This document shows, in pieces, positions 22,824 to 35,967 of a stretch of 64,000 bases of DNA. The translations under genes were made by a program, and so were the position numbers. Position 1 is the first letter of the stretch; every line of letters starts with the position of its first letter. The notes under the pieces are model-generated. The model saw only the letters and a list, made by a program, of their open reading frames with translations, made no database searches and had not been told where the DNA came from. The DNA is from Canna indica (Eukaryota > Streptophyta > Magnoliopsida > Zingiberales > Cannaceae): assembly GCA_034359265.1 (NCBI GenBank), contig CP136893.1:23940001-24004000 (forward strand), written 5' to 3'.

Positions 22824-23881
22824 AAATTAATGAATTAATCATCAACTCGACATCAAAGGAGAGTCGATCTCTTGATACACAATTAATGAATGAACATCCT
22901 TTTTCTACTAGATAATATCCTTCTACTCCATAATCCTTCATTCACTTCAAGTCAAAGTTATGTAAGAAATTTTCATCATCTAAATCAAACAACATATATA
23001 ATTTCTAAATCAGACAACATATATAATTTTCATCATCTTCAAGTTTAAGTTTAGGTTTCATCTAAATTTCTCGATTGTAAAAATATATATAATTTCATAT
23101 AAACCTATAAAGCCTCTGAGCTACTGAGCTGAAAGAGACAAGTCGTGGCGCGTCGCTCACTGTAAAGTGTAAACTTCCCCAATGCTGTTGCCACACAATT
23201 AATTTGGCAGATAAGGGGAGAAGAAGACAATAGCGATCAGCCGATCACAAGGTGTTCGACCTTTATCATCCATCCCAGTCGCCGTACACCGGCCCATGAG
23301 AAGGACAGTGACGACTGACGAGAGCGGCAAAGGGTCGAACAGGTGGCGGGCGGCGGCTCCACGCGCGCCCACACCGCGAGGATGGGCGTGCCTGGTTTGA
23401 AGTAGGTTGGTCCGTCCGTCGCCGTGCAATCCGGGCTAAATTCGTGGCTGCATTTGATTCGATGGTTCTGATGTGCTCCCGCGCTCGCGTCTGTTGATTA
23501 AACTTTAAAGCCATCTTGATTTCTGAGACTATAAATAAAACGATTGTTAATTACTTAATTTGGTTGAGTGGAAATATATAAAATTGCTCCTCAATCCTCA
23601 ACATATATATATATATATATCATACGCTAATTAATTATGACGGCGATATCTACCAATATATATACGTACCGTATAGAACTTGTTCTCTTATTTAATTTCC
23701 AAGAGAGTGACCTGTCGTGATGAAAATTCAAATCACTTGTACTAGCTAGCTACGTTGGATGATGAGTAACCTTCTATATATCCCCATCAATAATCACTAA
23801 CGATTAATATTATTCTTATTTCAATTTATACTTAAGCAAAGACTTATTTTATGACCAACTACTAATTTGGATAAGTCGCTA
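22824..23881. other. Intergenic DNA with a GC-rich patch
   Basis: Mostly AT-rich with an AT microsatellite near 23600. A GC-rich patch at 23200-23510 has open frames on the minus strand, but none shows a motif I recognise. Confidence 0.45.
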
Positions 23882-25015
23882 AGGATCCGTTCGCTTCGCA
23901 AATAATTTAGTACAGAACAGATTAATCAGTACTGTATAAAGTTGTACAGAACAACATAATAAATAGTCTCATGTTCGTTTCACACGGTACTGAACATCAA
24001 ATTTAGTATTATCTTGCGTTCGTTTTGTATTATCACAACACATGATAAGATAATTTGACGAAAATATCTTTTATACTATTTTTTCTTCATTTCATCATAT
24101 AAAGCATACTAGACAATATTATATATTATTATAATAAAATATTCATATTAATTAACATAATGATTATAAATCTAATTAATATACTTTATTATAATTATAT
24201 CACAAGTAGATTAATTAACTAACATGTTGCGACATGGAGGCCCTGACGTCGTTGACAACGCAGCCACACCGCCTCTCATACTGAGTATACATGCTAATAT
24301 AGTGAATATATATGATTGCATAGAAAGTATACATGATTATAATATTTTATTTGATTAAAGATCAATTTTCGATCCAAATATACTCTCAATAAATAGAGAT
24401 ATATCTCATTTGAATATATTATATTTTAATCCAAATATACTCTTTTTAAATATGGATACATACTCAATTTCTAACAAAATATACTCTCTTTGAGTCTAAA
24501 TATACTATCTTTTAATCCAAATATTTAATCTAAACATAGATATATACCCAATTTCTACAAAATTATATTATATTTGAGTCCATATATACTTTCTCTAAAT
24601 ATAAATATATACTCAATTTCTATCAATTTTTTTTTGAGTCTAAATATACTTTCTTTTGATTCAAATATATCATCTTTAAATATATATATATACTCATTTT
24701 TTATCAAAATATACTCTCTTTTAATCCAAATATATTATCTTTCAATATAAATATATCTACTTTTGAAAAATTGGGCATTCTTAAAATTTTTTTACATATA
24801 TTGAAAATATGAGTAAGACTATTGTTGTCATTTTCAACATTGTACCAAAGTAACAAGCTCTTGTTACTCCAATTTAAAGTAACAAGGAAATAGGCTCGGT
24901 GTACTGTACCGAGATAAATTTTTATCCTGTACTTGATATATTTTTGTAAACGAACACCGGACAACATATGTTGTTTTATGATGTACCTTAAAATATTGCG
25001 AAACGAATGAACCCT
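23882..25015. mobile_element. hAT-like non-autonomous element
   Basis: The left end AGGATCCGTTCGCTTCGC and the reverse complement of the right end (AGGGTTCATTCGTTTCGC) are near-matching terminal repeats. The left 350 bases match the fragment at 55926-56388. The interior is AT-rich with repeated AATATACTCTC-like words and no transposase. The 8-bp duplication cannot be recognised, so it is old or the edges are slightly off. Confidence 0.65.
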
Positions 25016-25550
25016 AAGAAAAAGTTACGCGTCGAGGGCCAACTTGAAGTCCAATTGATCTTATCTAAGTATTATTCTTATGATTTACTTGCTTGTTTTG
25101 TACCCATAAATTTAATTATATGATATTAGTAAAGGATTTTATTATCGGTTTATTTTTTTAGACACCAGGAAAAGCTAGATATCTAATTAATAGCATTGAT
25201 TGTGCCTTTGGAGGATTGTTTTTTCCCAATTAGTTAATTAATTAATTAATTATTACTTTACTCCATTTATAAAAGCCTTGCAACCCACTTCACAATAATT
25301 TTCTTCGTACACACGCCACATATATGATTCCACCGACTCTTTTCTTCTCTTATTACGTACTAATAAATTGACTCTTTGATGTTATTAGAAGATTATACTT
25401 AGATTTGCTACTGAACTAAACGAGTCTGAGTTCAATTTGAATCAATCGAATTATATTCTATTTTGGTTAAAAGTAACAAATTACGTACTGTTCAATTAAT
25501 ATATACTTTCGTTTTCTCATATTTTAAACGGTATATCACTACAAGAATAT

Positions 25551-25860
25551 TAATCATCACCTGCGGCTCTAATCGTTGCTAAGCCGTCGGTGATAAGTAT
25601 CATTGATAGGTCTAGTTGTCGCTAAACCTCGTGGATGAAGAAATTGTTGCTTATAAGTTGCGAACAGTCACTCGAGCTGTTGCAAATAATATTATCATTG
25701 ATCGGTCCACCGGTCGTCTCTAATATAACAATAGCGACTGCCACGCGGGCTGTCACTGTTGAGTCAAAGAACCAGCGACGACCATTCAAGCCATCGTTGA
25801 TGATTCGTTACTATCAGCGACAGCCCGGGCCATTGGTAAGCCATCAATAATGGCTTTCCC
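25551..25860. repeat. CACTA subterminal repeats, element C
   Basis: Words such as AAGCCGTCGGTGAT, GCGACAGCCC and their inverses recur, similar in type to elements B and D. Confidence 0.7.
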
Positions 25861-26039
25861 TTTTTTTTAGAATATAATATTCTTGTTTATAATTTAATTA
25901 CACAGTTAATTTCTACATCAACGACACGAAATATGAATCAAATTATATTTATATAAACCAAAATATTAAACAACATCATCGTGCAAAGTATTTTCCAAAA
26001 GAAATCAAAATAAGTGTTCTCCAAAAGTCCATCAAATAC

Positions 26040-26720
26040 AACCTCATGCATCCGGTGGACGGGGTAGAGGATGACGGCTCAGACGAAGGAAGTAATTGAA
26101 CGTCAGAGTGAGCCGAAGGCTACGTCAGGAGCGTTTGCATGTTCTCCATCATAATTGGGCTTGGTCCCGCGTCCAAGATGTGGAGGGTGGTCGGTGCCCC
26201 TAGTGGCCCCAACACAACTCGTGCATGGACACTGCCTCCAAAGCCATACACTCAGCCATGGTCCCATGCCACCGACATGGCTACGTGGCACATGGGACTA
26301 AGTAGGCCATGTACAGTGCATTAAACGCTTGATAGAACCAACAATAGTCTTTGGTACCTCCTCATGCTCAAACATGCACAAAATGCCAAATAATATAGAT
26401 TGCATTATATATAAGCAATTATTAATAAAATAATACATTACCTCTCGCCGCGTATTGTATATACGTGCGCGACTGGCCCTTGGTCTGTAGAGGTGTGTAG
26501 CGATTAGAGGACCCTCGTGGCCTACGCCGTGACGTGGATGGACCCTCGACGACAGCTGGATGTGTGACAGAGGTGTTCGAAGGGGTGGCAACAAGAACGA
26601 TATCAATGTCGGGAGGCGTGGTGATATGGTCGACATCAATGTTGGAGTTGTCGGCGATGGAGGTGCTAGCCTCGATAGTGTCTTCTAGTTGTCGGGATCT
26701 ACGAAAACTGCAAAAAAATC
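26040..26720 (-). pseudogene. Possible TNPA-like (Transposase_24) relic, element C
   Basis: A GC-rich island lies where elements B and E carry their minus-strand Transposase_24 gene. Open minus-strand frames exist (for example 26103-26291), but I see no decisive motif. The call rests on position and composition. Confidence 0.35.
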
Positions 26721-27249
26721 CCTCGAGGCATATTTGTCGAATAAATATATAATTAAATAATATATGTATATACTATCTATATTTAATCAAAAATAAATAT
26801 ACAATTGAATAAATAATATTCATGTACGGATATATATTACATTTATTCTTCATCGACATCGTCATCACCCGAATAATCAAATTAATAATATTTGTGAATG
26901 AATATTGAAATGTGTTAAAGCACACTAGAGGGGGGGTGAATAGTATGAGTCTAAGGCGATTGACTTCAATTTTAGTTTGATCACAACTAATTCAAGTTAC
27001 ATTCTAGGTTTCTAAGTTATGATGAATGTTTGATATGATTATGCTTAATAATGAGAATGAGAATAAGTGATGAACTAAGCAATTCAAAATATTAATGAAC
27101 AACACTAACAAGATATTTAGAGTGGTTCGGGAACCTTTCCTACTCCACTACCATGGTTCACCATCAAGGATTTCACAACTACTTATGTTAACTTTTCTTT
27201 TCCTACAAATGAGGGTCAACCAAGGCTTATCTCTCAATACTAGAATTAT

Positions 27250-27730
27250 CGTCATCACCGACGGCTTAAGCCGTGGCTGAACCATCGATGATAACTGTCA
27301 CGAACGACACTGGCCGTGGCAAAAAGTCGTCACTAATGTATGCGTCCCAGATAAGTTGTGACGGCGTCTTTCGGCCGTCACAAGTAATCATCAGTGACAG
27401 TCATGGGCGATGTCGCTGATTTTAACACATCGATGACTGTTGTAGGCGACTGTCACTAATACCAACACATTAGCCACGGCCCGGGGCCGTCGATGATACT
27501 ATTAGCAACTGTGATATTTGGTGCTGCCTAGGTCATCAGCCATGCCTTCAGCCATGGCTTAATGATGTATGCGGCTGTCACTGATACCAACACATCAGCC
27601 ATGGCCCAGGGCCGTCGGTGATAATATTAGCAACCGTGATATTTGGTGCTGCCCAGGCCATCAACCATTTATGATAAGCCTTCAGCCACGGCTTAGTGAC
27701 GGTGGACGTGGGTAAGTCGTGGCTGAAGGT
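27250..27730. repeat. CACTA subterminal repeats, left side of element B
   Basis: Many copies of CACCGACGGC, GCCGTCGGTGATA, GCCGTGGCTGAA and inverses. A unit of about 120 bases (AACACATCAGCCATGGCCC to AGCAACCGTGATATTTGG) is repeated in tandem at about 27465-27690. Confidence 0.8.
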
Positions 27731-28043
27731 ATATCCCGTAACTGAAAAAAATATAAATTTTATAAATTCCTATATACAATAATATTTATAGATTACAATC
27801 TATTTTCAATCTCATATTACAATCAGAAAACATCATACACGTGCATTTGAAATCAAACATATAAGTTTTACATAAATATCATCAATCTAAGCCTCAAACC
27901 AAAGACAAACAATTATTAAAATATCATATATATATATATACAACCATAAGTATATAAACAAATATATGTATACAAATAAGTATCAAAATATAAATAAAAT
28001 ACAATAAATCAAAATCTCACGACTGTGGTGGAGTTGACAACGA

Positions 28044-29098
28044 CTAGGTCGGGAACGTCGACTGGGTTGAGGAGGGCGACGGCTGCGACATCATCGGTAA
28101 AAGGCCAGAGTGAGATGCAATCTGAGTGAGCAGTGCTTGCATGCTCTGCATCGTCTGTCTCAACTCTTCATTCGTCCGTCTATGCTCCTCCATTGCCAAC
28201 ATTTGCTCATCCATCGCCAGCCTCTGCTCCTCCATCGCCTGTCTCTGCTGGGTGAGCTCTGACTCCAAGGCTGCTATCCGGCTCTGGTCCTATGGTCGGG
28301 ATGTCGAGGGCCGCTCACCGGCAGCCGGAGGGATCAGTGCCCAAGTGGCCCGAGCACGGCGCGTGCGTGGCCACTGTCTGCAAAGCTATAAACACGACCG
28401 TGCTCCCAGCCACCTGCGGCCTCCACTCAAGCTCCTACATCGAACTCCTCTGGTGTGCCTCCATGCTCGATCACAGTCCTCGTGTAAGTTTTCTACACGT
28501 GTTTATATTTTAAATATATATAAACTATAAATAAAAATTTTGTAAATCAAATAGACATATATAAATACTTACCATTATGATCGAGGCTCTGCTATCAACA
28601 TAGTCCCCCGCTCCTCGTCGACGACAGTGGGTGCGCTCAAACACCTCTATCATTGACGGGCGTTGGACGGTGCCGTCCTCCGCCACTCGCGTCTTACAAT
28701 AGAAAATAAATACATTAATATCATTATACATAATATATAATTTAATTAAAAATAATTAAATTATACATATCATACGACGCTCATGAACCACAAAAGAGAT
28801 GGAGCTACCAGTGTGGCGTGCGCCCGTGTCATCCCCCTCGGACATGCGGTTTCTCGACGCAGTCAGAGAGACCTCCTGCCACTCAGGTGTAGTGTCCCAC
28901 CGCTCAACGAGTTGGTCCCACACAGGGCCAAGAATCCACTCGAGAGGCGTGTCCCTGAGTCTACCCTATTTATGTGACCCCCAGCCATCTCATCACGGTC
29001 TGACGGGCCTACTGAAGCAGCCCGTTATAGCGAGCGCGGGCAACACCCTCCCATGCAGCCTCAATAAAAGTGGTATGGTCCTCCAGCCATGTATAATG
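28044..29098 (-). pseudogene. TNPA-like (Transposase_24, Ptta/En/Spm) protein, element B
   Basis: Minus-strand exons give WLEDHTTFIEAAWEGVARAR near 29080, then VWDQLVERWDTTPEWQEVS, SSISFVVHERRM, a segment with VEAAGGWEHGRVYSFAD, and a C-terminal coiled coil with seven-residue repeats (AMEEQRLAMDEQMLAMEEHR). This is the layout of the second CACTA gene, which binds subterminal repeats. The N-terminal side is cut by the copia LTR at 29099. Several stops occur, for instance between the GHGRVY-type motif and the coiled coil. Confidence 0.72.
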
Positions 29099-30574
29099 TG
29101 TTGGCTTTAGGTTTTAAACCTTAGTCTTAATCTCGGTTTTGATGATAACAAATATGAGACTATTGATTTCATAGAGAATATCTTTCAGGTTCCATATCAA
29201 TTAGTGTTCGATGTCCTCGATCGAAAATATCGGAAGAAATCAGAAATTAGAAGGACATTGATCGTCACGCTCGTGTTCGTCGTGGAAACTTCTCGAAGAG
29301 CGACGCGTGCACCAAAGACGTATTGGACGAGCTCAAAGATCACATGAAAGCTCTCCAAGTTGATGGTCGTTGAAAGTCAAAACCCAAAAATAAAGCGCGG
29401 AAGAAAAAAAGGACTGAAATATCAATTCAGCCTAAGTTCGGTCGATCGGACGGTCGACCGAATAGGGTAAGGAAAATGGCACCAGCCATTTCGGTCGACT
29501 GGTCGATCGACCGAACAGTGCCGAAAAGAGGCAGTAGCTACTTCGGTCAATCGGGCGATCGACCGATCGAAGCCCAAAATGGGCAGAAGCTCTGTCGGTC
29601 GACCGACCTGTGGATAGCCGAAGATGCAGCTCGCGTCGGTCGATCGATTGGTCGACCAAATGTGGGATCTAGGGATTTGCATTTGGGCGGTCGAACCGTT
29701 GGTTGATCGCACACAGAGAGAAAGCAATAGTCGAATGATTGGTCGATCAGTCGATCGACCGATCAATTGACCGGCGGCGTGCAACGGATAGAAAACTATC
29801 CGTTGAGCTACTGTTTCTTCCGAAGGGTATAAATACACCCTCATATAATTAAATTAACCTTCTTCCTTCACTCTTACTGATTTAATTGAGGATTTTAGAA
29901 GTGATTTAAGCCTTCCAACGATCGATTGCAGCGCGCTTTGCTATTTCGTCGAGTTCTTCTTCAAGCACCAACTGCTCCTCATCTCGGCTTTGACTCAAAG
30001 CACATTTATTGGCGAGTTGGAGGTTTTGAAGGATTGAAAAGAGCATTTAATCTTGTTTTATATTTTAGCTCTTTTGATTGTATTTTAACTGTTATTTGAA
30101 CGTTTTATTTGAAGTTGAGTTTGTAAGACCTAGGTTGTTAGGTCTTGTGTGTGAAAGTGGTTACCTTAGTGAAAAGGTGTAAAGCCACTTGTGTAAACTT
30201 AGTTGTTACTAGTTCTAGTTGTCCCTTAGGGTTGAGGTGGAAGAGTGCTCTGGATATGAAGGCGGATACTTCTGGGTGTGGAAGTACCTTAGGTCGAGAG
30301 TGAGACTCTTCGAGTCAAAGTCCTCCGTGTAAGGGAAACAAAAATTAATCTAGAAAACTAGTTTGGAAATCCTAAGCGGGGTGCTTAGGTAGTGGAGTAG
30401 GCAGCGGGGTTATTTATTATTGCTTTTGCTTAATTATTTATATCGCTTCCGTATCAAATCGTAAGATTGCAAATTGCCTAAACGATTTAAGAAAATGATT
30501 AAAATCGAATTTAGGCTAATCAATTTAGTAAACTCACTATTCACCCCCCTATACTGTCGCCATTTTGCCTACAT
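29099..30574 (+). repeat. Copia 5' LTR
   Basis: Runs from TGTTGGCTTTAGG to GCCTACA. A block at 29435-29770 is full of GGTCGACCGA and GGTCGATCGA palindromes. A TATA box TATAAATA lies at 29828-29835, so the transcript start should be about 30 bases further. The same palindrome block and TATA box are in the 3' LTR and in the solo LTR at 45916-47378. Confidence 0.88.
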
Positions 30575-30576
30575 TT

Positions 30577-30588
30577 GGTATCAGAGCG
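30577..30588 (+). promoter_or_regulatory. Primer-binding site (initiator Met tRNA)
   Basis: TGGTATCAGAGC, two bases after the 5' LTR end, is the standard plant copia primer site complementary to the initiator tRNA-Met 3' end. Confidence 0.9.
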
Positions 30589-30640
30589 GGACGTAGATTG
30601 AGATTTCACCATCTCCTCTATATCGTCTCTCGATCTTGAA

Positions 30641-32031
30641 ATGGCTCTAGAGTTGGTAGCGTCTACACCTTCTAGGTTCGATGAGTCTAACTTTGGTCTT
30701 TGGAAGGTACACTTTCCTAAAGACTCAAGGTTTATGTGTTTTTAATATGGTAAAGTCAAAATACATAGAACCTAAGGAAAATATGAATGCATGGACCCAA
30801 GAACAAATTGATATGTTTGAATTAAATGCTAAAGCTACAAACTACATCTTTTGTTCTTTGAAAAATGATGTCTTTGAAAAGATCATGCAATGCACTTCCG
30901 CATTCGATATTTGGGCCACTTTAAATTTACTTTATAATTATGCAAAAACCGAAGAACTCAAAATATTTGATGAGGGGAGTGATGACAATTGTCATCCACC
31001 CAATACTAATATGGTTTTTGAAGCCCATAGTGCCTCCAGTCATAGGAGCACGTGAGGAAAAATTGCCCTTCCATGAAGAACAAGGCAAAGAGGAGGTCAA
31101 ATTTTCCACATCATCCTACTCAAGTGAAGCATCCTCCTTTCATGACTATGAAGCCATCTCAAAAGAATACCTCATGAATGATAACAATGAGGTAAACTCC
31201 ACTTCTTCTAGTCATATTAATAACAATTATAGTATTAACTCATCTACCTCTCATGATTTTGATGAATTGATGGATGAGTATAAAATCATGTATGTCTTGC
31301 TCTTGAAAAAGGATAAGGAAAACAAAAGGATTAAAAATGAGAATTCTAGACTTAGTTCACATGTGCATGCTCTAGAATTAGAAAATGAGAAATTGAAATC
31401 TAGCTCATTTGATCCTTGTCATGATATGTTGAAACTTGAGCTTAAGAACTAAAAGCTTGAAAATGAAAACTTGAAAAATGGTTTCAAAATTAAGAATAAG
31501 ATTTTGAAAAATGAAAACTCAAAAATCAAAAATGAAAATGATATGTTGAAATCTAAAATGCATGCTTTACATAATTCCATGATTGATTTGAAAAATGAGG
31601 TTCTAAACCTAAACAAGAAAATGAATGAAATGAAAAATATTTCCTCATTTAAGAATTTTAGTAGAAATGATTTTTCAAAAAGGAATGTTTATACTAATGT
31701 TAAATCTGATGTTAAACATTCTACTTTTAAACCTCATGATCATAAGAAGGGGAATGATGTTTCCAAGAATGCTCATACTCATCATGTTTCACATGACAAG
31801 CATTCTAAAAATAAATCTCATGTCCATAGCAAAAACAAAAAGAAATTTAATGGACATTGCTTTTGTTGTGGTGTGTATGGGCATACCATCTATGATTGTG
31901 CTTTTAAAATGAACCCAAGTGTTGTGAAGACACTTTGGGTACCTAAGCCCACTAACCCCCTAGGACCCAAAGGCATTTGGGTACCAAAGGTCTCTTGTTC
32001 TCTTGTAGGGGGAGCCACCACACAAGGGTGA
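30641..32031 (+). pseudogene. Copia Gag, frameshifted
   Basis: The ATG at 30641 gives MALELVASTPSRF and FGLWKV, then a frameshift near 30705; QEQIDMFELNAKA and FDIWATLNLLYN follow. A second frame change near 31000-31050 leads to a long acidic coiled coil (about 31050-31650), broken by one stop at 31450. The zinc knuckle C-x2-C-x4-H-x4-C is at 31858-31899 (CFCCGVYGHTIYDC). The end WVPKPTNPLGPKGIWVPK is typical of the SIRE/Maximus lineage. Gag would form the virus-like particle. Two frameshifts and a stop make this copy inactive. Confidence 0.85.
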
Positions 32032-32039
32032 GATGAAGT

Positions 32040-34970
32040 TGATTGATTGAAGTTGCTTGGGGATTCAAATATTGTACCATTTCAAAGTTGCAACTTCAAG
32101 TCATCATGACGCCTATGGTAAAGTTGGCATCAAATACTTTGGTATCATATCCTATATCTCTTGTTTAAATTAGAGTTGGAGTTTGATATATGCTTAATAT
32201 TAGTAGATTTCCCTACTCTTAATATATTTCAAATAATTTTTGATTTTTTGATCTTCAGTCTCCTCGAAGACCTATGTGGCCTGTAATAGGCCTAAGCGAC
32301 CTTGCTATTTTAAATCATAGACTAATTATGGCCTTTCGGTTTTCAACCAATAGGAAGGGTTGCAGATCTTATTTTTCAAATATTTAATATTTTGAGATCT
32401 CTTAATTCGTTTCGGATTCACGATAATTTATTTGAAACGAATTTCAAACCATTTAGCAAAGTGATCTTTGATATTGATACTTGATGTGTCTCTTTGCTTT
32501 TTGGGTGAGTTAGCTTGCTAAGTAGCTATATTTTCTCTAAAATATTAGTATAGCTTACTTGCAAGTTATAAGTATTTTAGGAAGACTAGTTAGGAAGAAA
32601 AAGATTAGTTTGACAAATTATCATGAATAATGTATAACTTTGATAAATTCAAAATCTTAGTGTTATACCTCAATGTTTAAGCTAAAATTATGTCTCTATA
32701 CTCATGATTAGGATTGCATGTTAAATCCTTGAATTTTCATGAGTAGGTAGAATCTTAGCACTTAGGCAAATTTCTTTAAATGAAACTTGCTCTATGTTGA
32801 TACTTACCATTAGAGACATTCCTTTAAGTCCAAACTAATTAAACATATTTAGGGATCTTATTCCTCAAATGTTTCACATCCCAAGATCTCCTTAGATTCA
32901 TTTTGATATCATGATAACCTCCTTTAAATGAATCTTTACTATCTAGCATAGGTTGAATTTTCTTTTAATGAAACCTTGCATTAAACTTGTGCTACTTAGT
33001 ATGTTAGCTTGCTAGTTGACATATTATTTCATTATGATACTAATGATGTCTACTTGCAAGTTGTGAATGTAAATGAAAGACTATGCTATATAAAAGAAAA
33101 TGAAAAAGGATATGAAAAGTTGGGCAAATTTTCAAGAAAAATGTATAAATTTAATTTTACAAAAATCTTAGCATAATAGTTGAATATTCATGCTTTAATG
33201 ATGTCTCTATATACTCATGATTATTTTTGCATGACAAATATATGAAAATTTCTTGAGTAGGAAAATATTTTGATAACTTAGGCAATTTCATGATATCTTG
33301 ATTGAATGAAACTTGCTCTAGGTTAAAACTCATATTAGAGACATCATTTTGAGTAAACACTCAATGAACATGTTTAGATACACACATGATATGATTCTAG
33401 GTGTTCAATCTTAAAAATTCATGTGTAGATGAAAATGTGATAACTAGATCACATTAGTAGACTTAAGCTTGAAAAAGGTTTGACCCAAGTCAACAAATTG
33501 ACTTGGACACTTCAGTTTAAAGTCTAAAATTTCATAAACATGTTTAGGAATAGGTATGACATGTTTCCAAGCACTTAGAGTGAAAAATTCATATAAATAT
33601 GGATAAAATGACATAGAGGTGGTTTCATGAAAATATCTTTTGAACCAAGTTGACTCAAGTCAATAAGTTGACCTAAAGATTTCATTTTTTATCCATATTT
33701 GAGAAACATGTTTAGATTTACTCATGTTAGGTATCCGTAGGTTTAAATTTGAAAAATCATGAGTAAATATTAAGATTGAAACTTAGCAAGTTTCATAAAA
33801 ACTAGTTTAGTTTTGAATGAAACCATGCTAGGTTGATATCTTGACTTAAGGACAAAATTTTCATTTCATACTTGACATATGCTCTTTACATGACCATTAT
33901 GTGGTGTCATAAAAGTTTGAATAAAAACTGAGCACTCTTTGAAAATAACTGAAACTTACGGAAATACCATTTTGACCTACATTTGGTATAAATTTTAGTT
34001 ATTTCTAGATAAATATAGAAAAATCTTTTTTAGGTGATTTTTGAAACTACACATTCACTGAAAAAATCTAGTTTTATTAGTAAAAATTTCAAAAAGCTTC
34101 ATCAAGAATCTGATTTAAAGTGAATTTTTGAAGTTGGATTTGAAAACACAAAGTATCATCATTCTTGAAACGCTAATCTTTCCGATACTTTGATTTTTCT
34201 TCAAAAAATTCAATAAAAACTCATGTACACTATTTGGATTCCATTTCTAATATCATTCACATAATTTCTTGAGTAAAATTATTTCTAGGAATGATTTTGA
34301 TATTTTGGATGATAGCTAGGATCCATTTGTTTATTAAAATCAATATAGGATGAAAAATAGTCTTTGAAAATTCTTTTGAGTTCAAACTTTATTCATGCAT
34401 TTCAAATGACCATTCAATATTTGGTATCAAAATTTTCATCCAAAAATTGGTACCAAAGTTTTTTTTTTCATCGAACATATGATGTTGTATAAACTTAAAA
34501 ATTTCATCTTAAGCCCAAACTTGATTCATAGACTTACATTCTCTCATGTTTGATGTCTAGATGCCTAAATATGAGAAAACATGAGTAGATAGCAAAACAT
34601 TGAGACTTTGCATTTTCATATTCTCATGGTTATTTTAAATGAAAACATGCTAAGTTCATATTTGGATCAAATGACATTAGTTTCACTTCAAACTTGATAT
34701 ACATGATTTAAATGACCATATCTTGATATTTTGAAAGTTTGAATGAAATCAAAAATGTCATGAAAAAGATCAATATTCATGAAAATATTCATACTTGAGT
34801 GCACACACGATTTAGTTTTGAGTTGTATCTATCACTTTTTTTCTATCATGTATGATCTTGTTTCATATCAAATATTTGTTTTCCATCCATTTGGTTGAGA
34901 TTGATATGTTTCATGAAAAAATATTTTTTCATCCCTTTGATTAGATTGACCTTTCTTGCCCTTTTTGATT
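32040..34970. other. Non-coding interior of the gag-only copia element
   Basis: About 2.9 kb of AT-rich DNA with no pol motif. It contains diffuse repeats of phrases such as TGAATGAAAC, AACATGTTTAG and CAAGTCAA-n-AAGTTGAC, suggesting expansion from a short repeated unit of the order of 100-200 bases. Confidence 0.7.
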
Positions 34971-34977
34971 GATGTCA

Positions 34978-35183
34978 AAAGGGGGAGAGAAGTATAGGTA
35001 AAAGGGGGAGAAAACTATAGGTAAATGGGAGGAAAATATAGAAAATCCATGCATATAGATAGGGGGAGTTTAATTATATAGATATGCATGTTGATAGGGG
35101 GAGAAATCCCTTAGTTGATATCCTCTATGCGTTAATGTATATATTTTCTTAAGGATGTTTGTCATCATCAAAAAGGAGGAGAT
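34978..35183 (+). promoter_or_regulatory. Polypurine tracts before the copia 3' LTR
   Basis: Several G-rich tracts occur (AAAAGGGGGAGAG, AAAAGGGGGAGAA, ATAGGGGGAG twice), ending with AAAAAGGAGGAGAT just before the 3' LTR. The last is the likely priming tract; the multiple copies are typical of this lineage. Confidence 0.8.
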
Positions 35184-35967
35184 TGTTGGCTTTAGGTTTT
35201 AAACCTTAGTCTTAATCTCAATTTTGATGATAGCAAACATGGGACTAATGATTTCATTGAGAATATCTTTCTGGTTCCATATCAATTAGCGTTCGATGTC
35301 CCCGATCGAAAATATCAGAAGAAATTAGAAATCAGAAGGACATTGATCGTCGTGCTCGGTTTCGTCCCAAAAACTTCTCGAAGAGCGATGCGTGCACCAA
35401 AGACGTATTGGACGGGCTCAAAGATCACATGAAAGCTGTCCAAGTTGATGGTCGTTGAAAGCCGAAACCCGGAAATAAAGCGCGGAAGAAAAAAATGGCT
35501 GAAATATCAATTCAACCTAAGTTCGGTCGATCGGGCGGTCGACCGAATAGGGTAAGGAAAATGGCACCAGCCATTTCAGTCGACCGGTCGGTCGACCGAA
35601 CAGTGCTTAAATGAGGCAGTAGCTACTTCGGTCGACCGGACGGTCGACCGATCGAAGCCTAAAATGGGCAGTAGCTCTGTCGATCGACCAATCGGTCGAT
35701 CGACTTGCTGATAGCCGAAGACGCTGCTCGCATCGATCGACCGATTGGTCGACCGAATGCGGGATTGAGGGATTCACATCTAGGCGATTGACCCGTCGGT
35801 CGACCGCACACAAAGAGAAAATAGTGGTCGAATGATTGGTCGATCGGTCGGTCGACTGACCAATCGATCGGCGGCCTACAACGGATAGAAAACTATCCGT
35901 TGAGTTATCGTTTGTTTAGAAGGGTATAAATACACCCTCATATAATTAAATTAACCTTCTTCCTTCA
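35184..35967 (+). repeat. Copia 3' LTR, truncated
   Basis: Matches the first 780 bases of the 5' LTR, including the palindrome block and TATAAATA at 35925-35932, then stops abruptly after CTTCTTCCTTCA. About 160 bases of unrelated purine-rich sequence (GGATGGTGGCCGGAGGTG repeats) follow, then the broken 3' part of TNP2. Confidence 0.88.

Larger units (their letters stand above)
29099..35967 (+). mobile_element. Gag-only Ty1/copia element (SIRE/Maximus-like), 3' LTR truncated
   Basis: The 5' LTR (29099-30574), primer-binding site, gag remnant, about 3 kb without pol, purine-rich tracts and a partial 3' LTR (35184-35967) are present. The LTRs are about 90% alike over their shared part by eye. 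No protease, integrase or reverse transcriptase motif is visible on either strand between 32040 and 34970. This fits gag-only non-autonomous elements (TR-GAG type). The right side ends in a deletion, so its target duplication cannot be checked; TAATG precedes the 5' LTR. Confidence 0.85.

Noticed and set aside
23199..23514. Overlapping GC-rich minus-strand frames
   Set aside because: Two overlapping frames are open only because the patch is GC-rich; neither shows a domain or splice pattern.
21976..25537. CACTA D right end and C left end as one element
   Set aside because: The termini face outward from each other, so they cannot bound a single element; the shared TAT flank is expected by chance in AT-rich DNA.
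27235..27735. Subterminal repeats as a CRISPR-like array
   Set aside because: Units alternate orientation and vary in spacing, and they sit at a CACTA terminus in plant DNA.
29422..29844. 140-codon minus-strand frame in the copia LTR
   Set aside because: It translates the GGTCGACC palindrome array (RSTDRP repeats), and the same block recurs in every LTR of the family.
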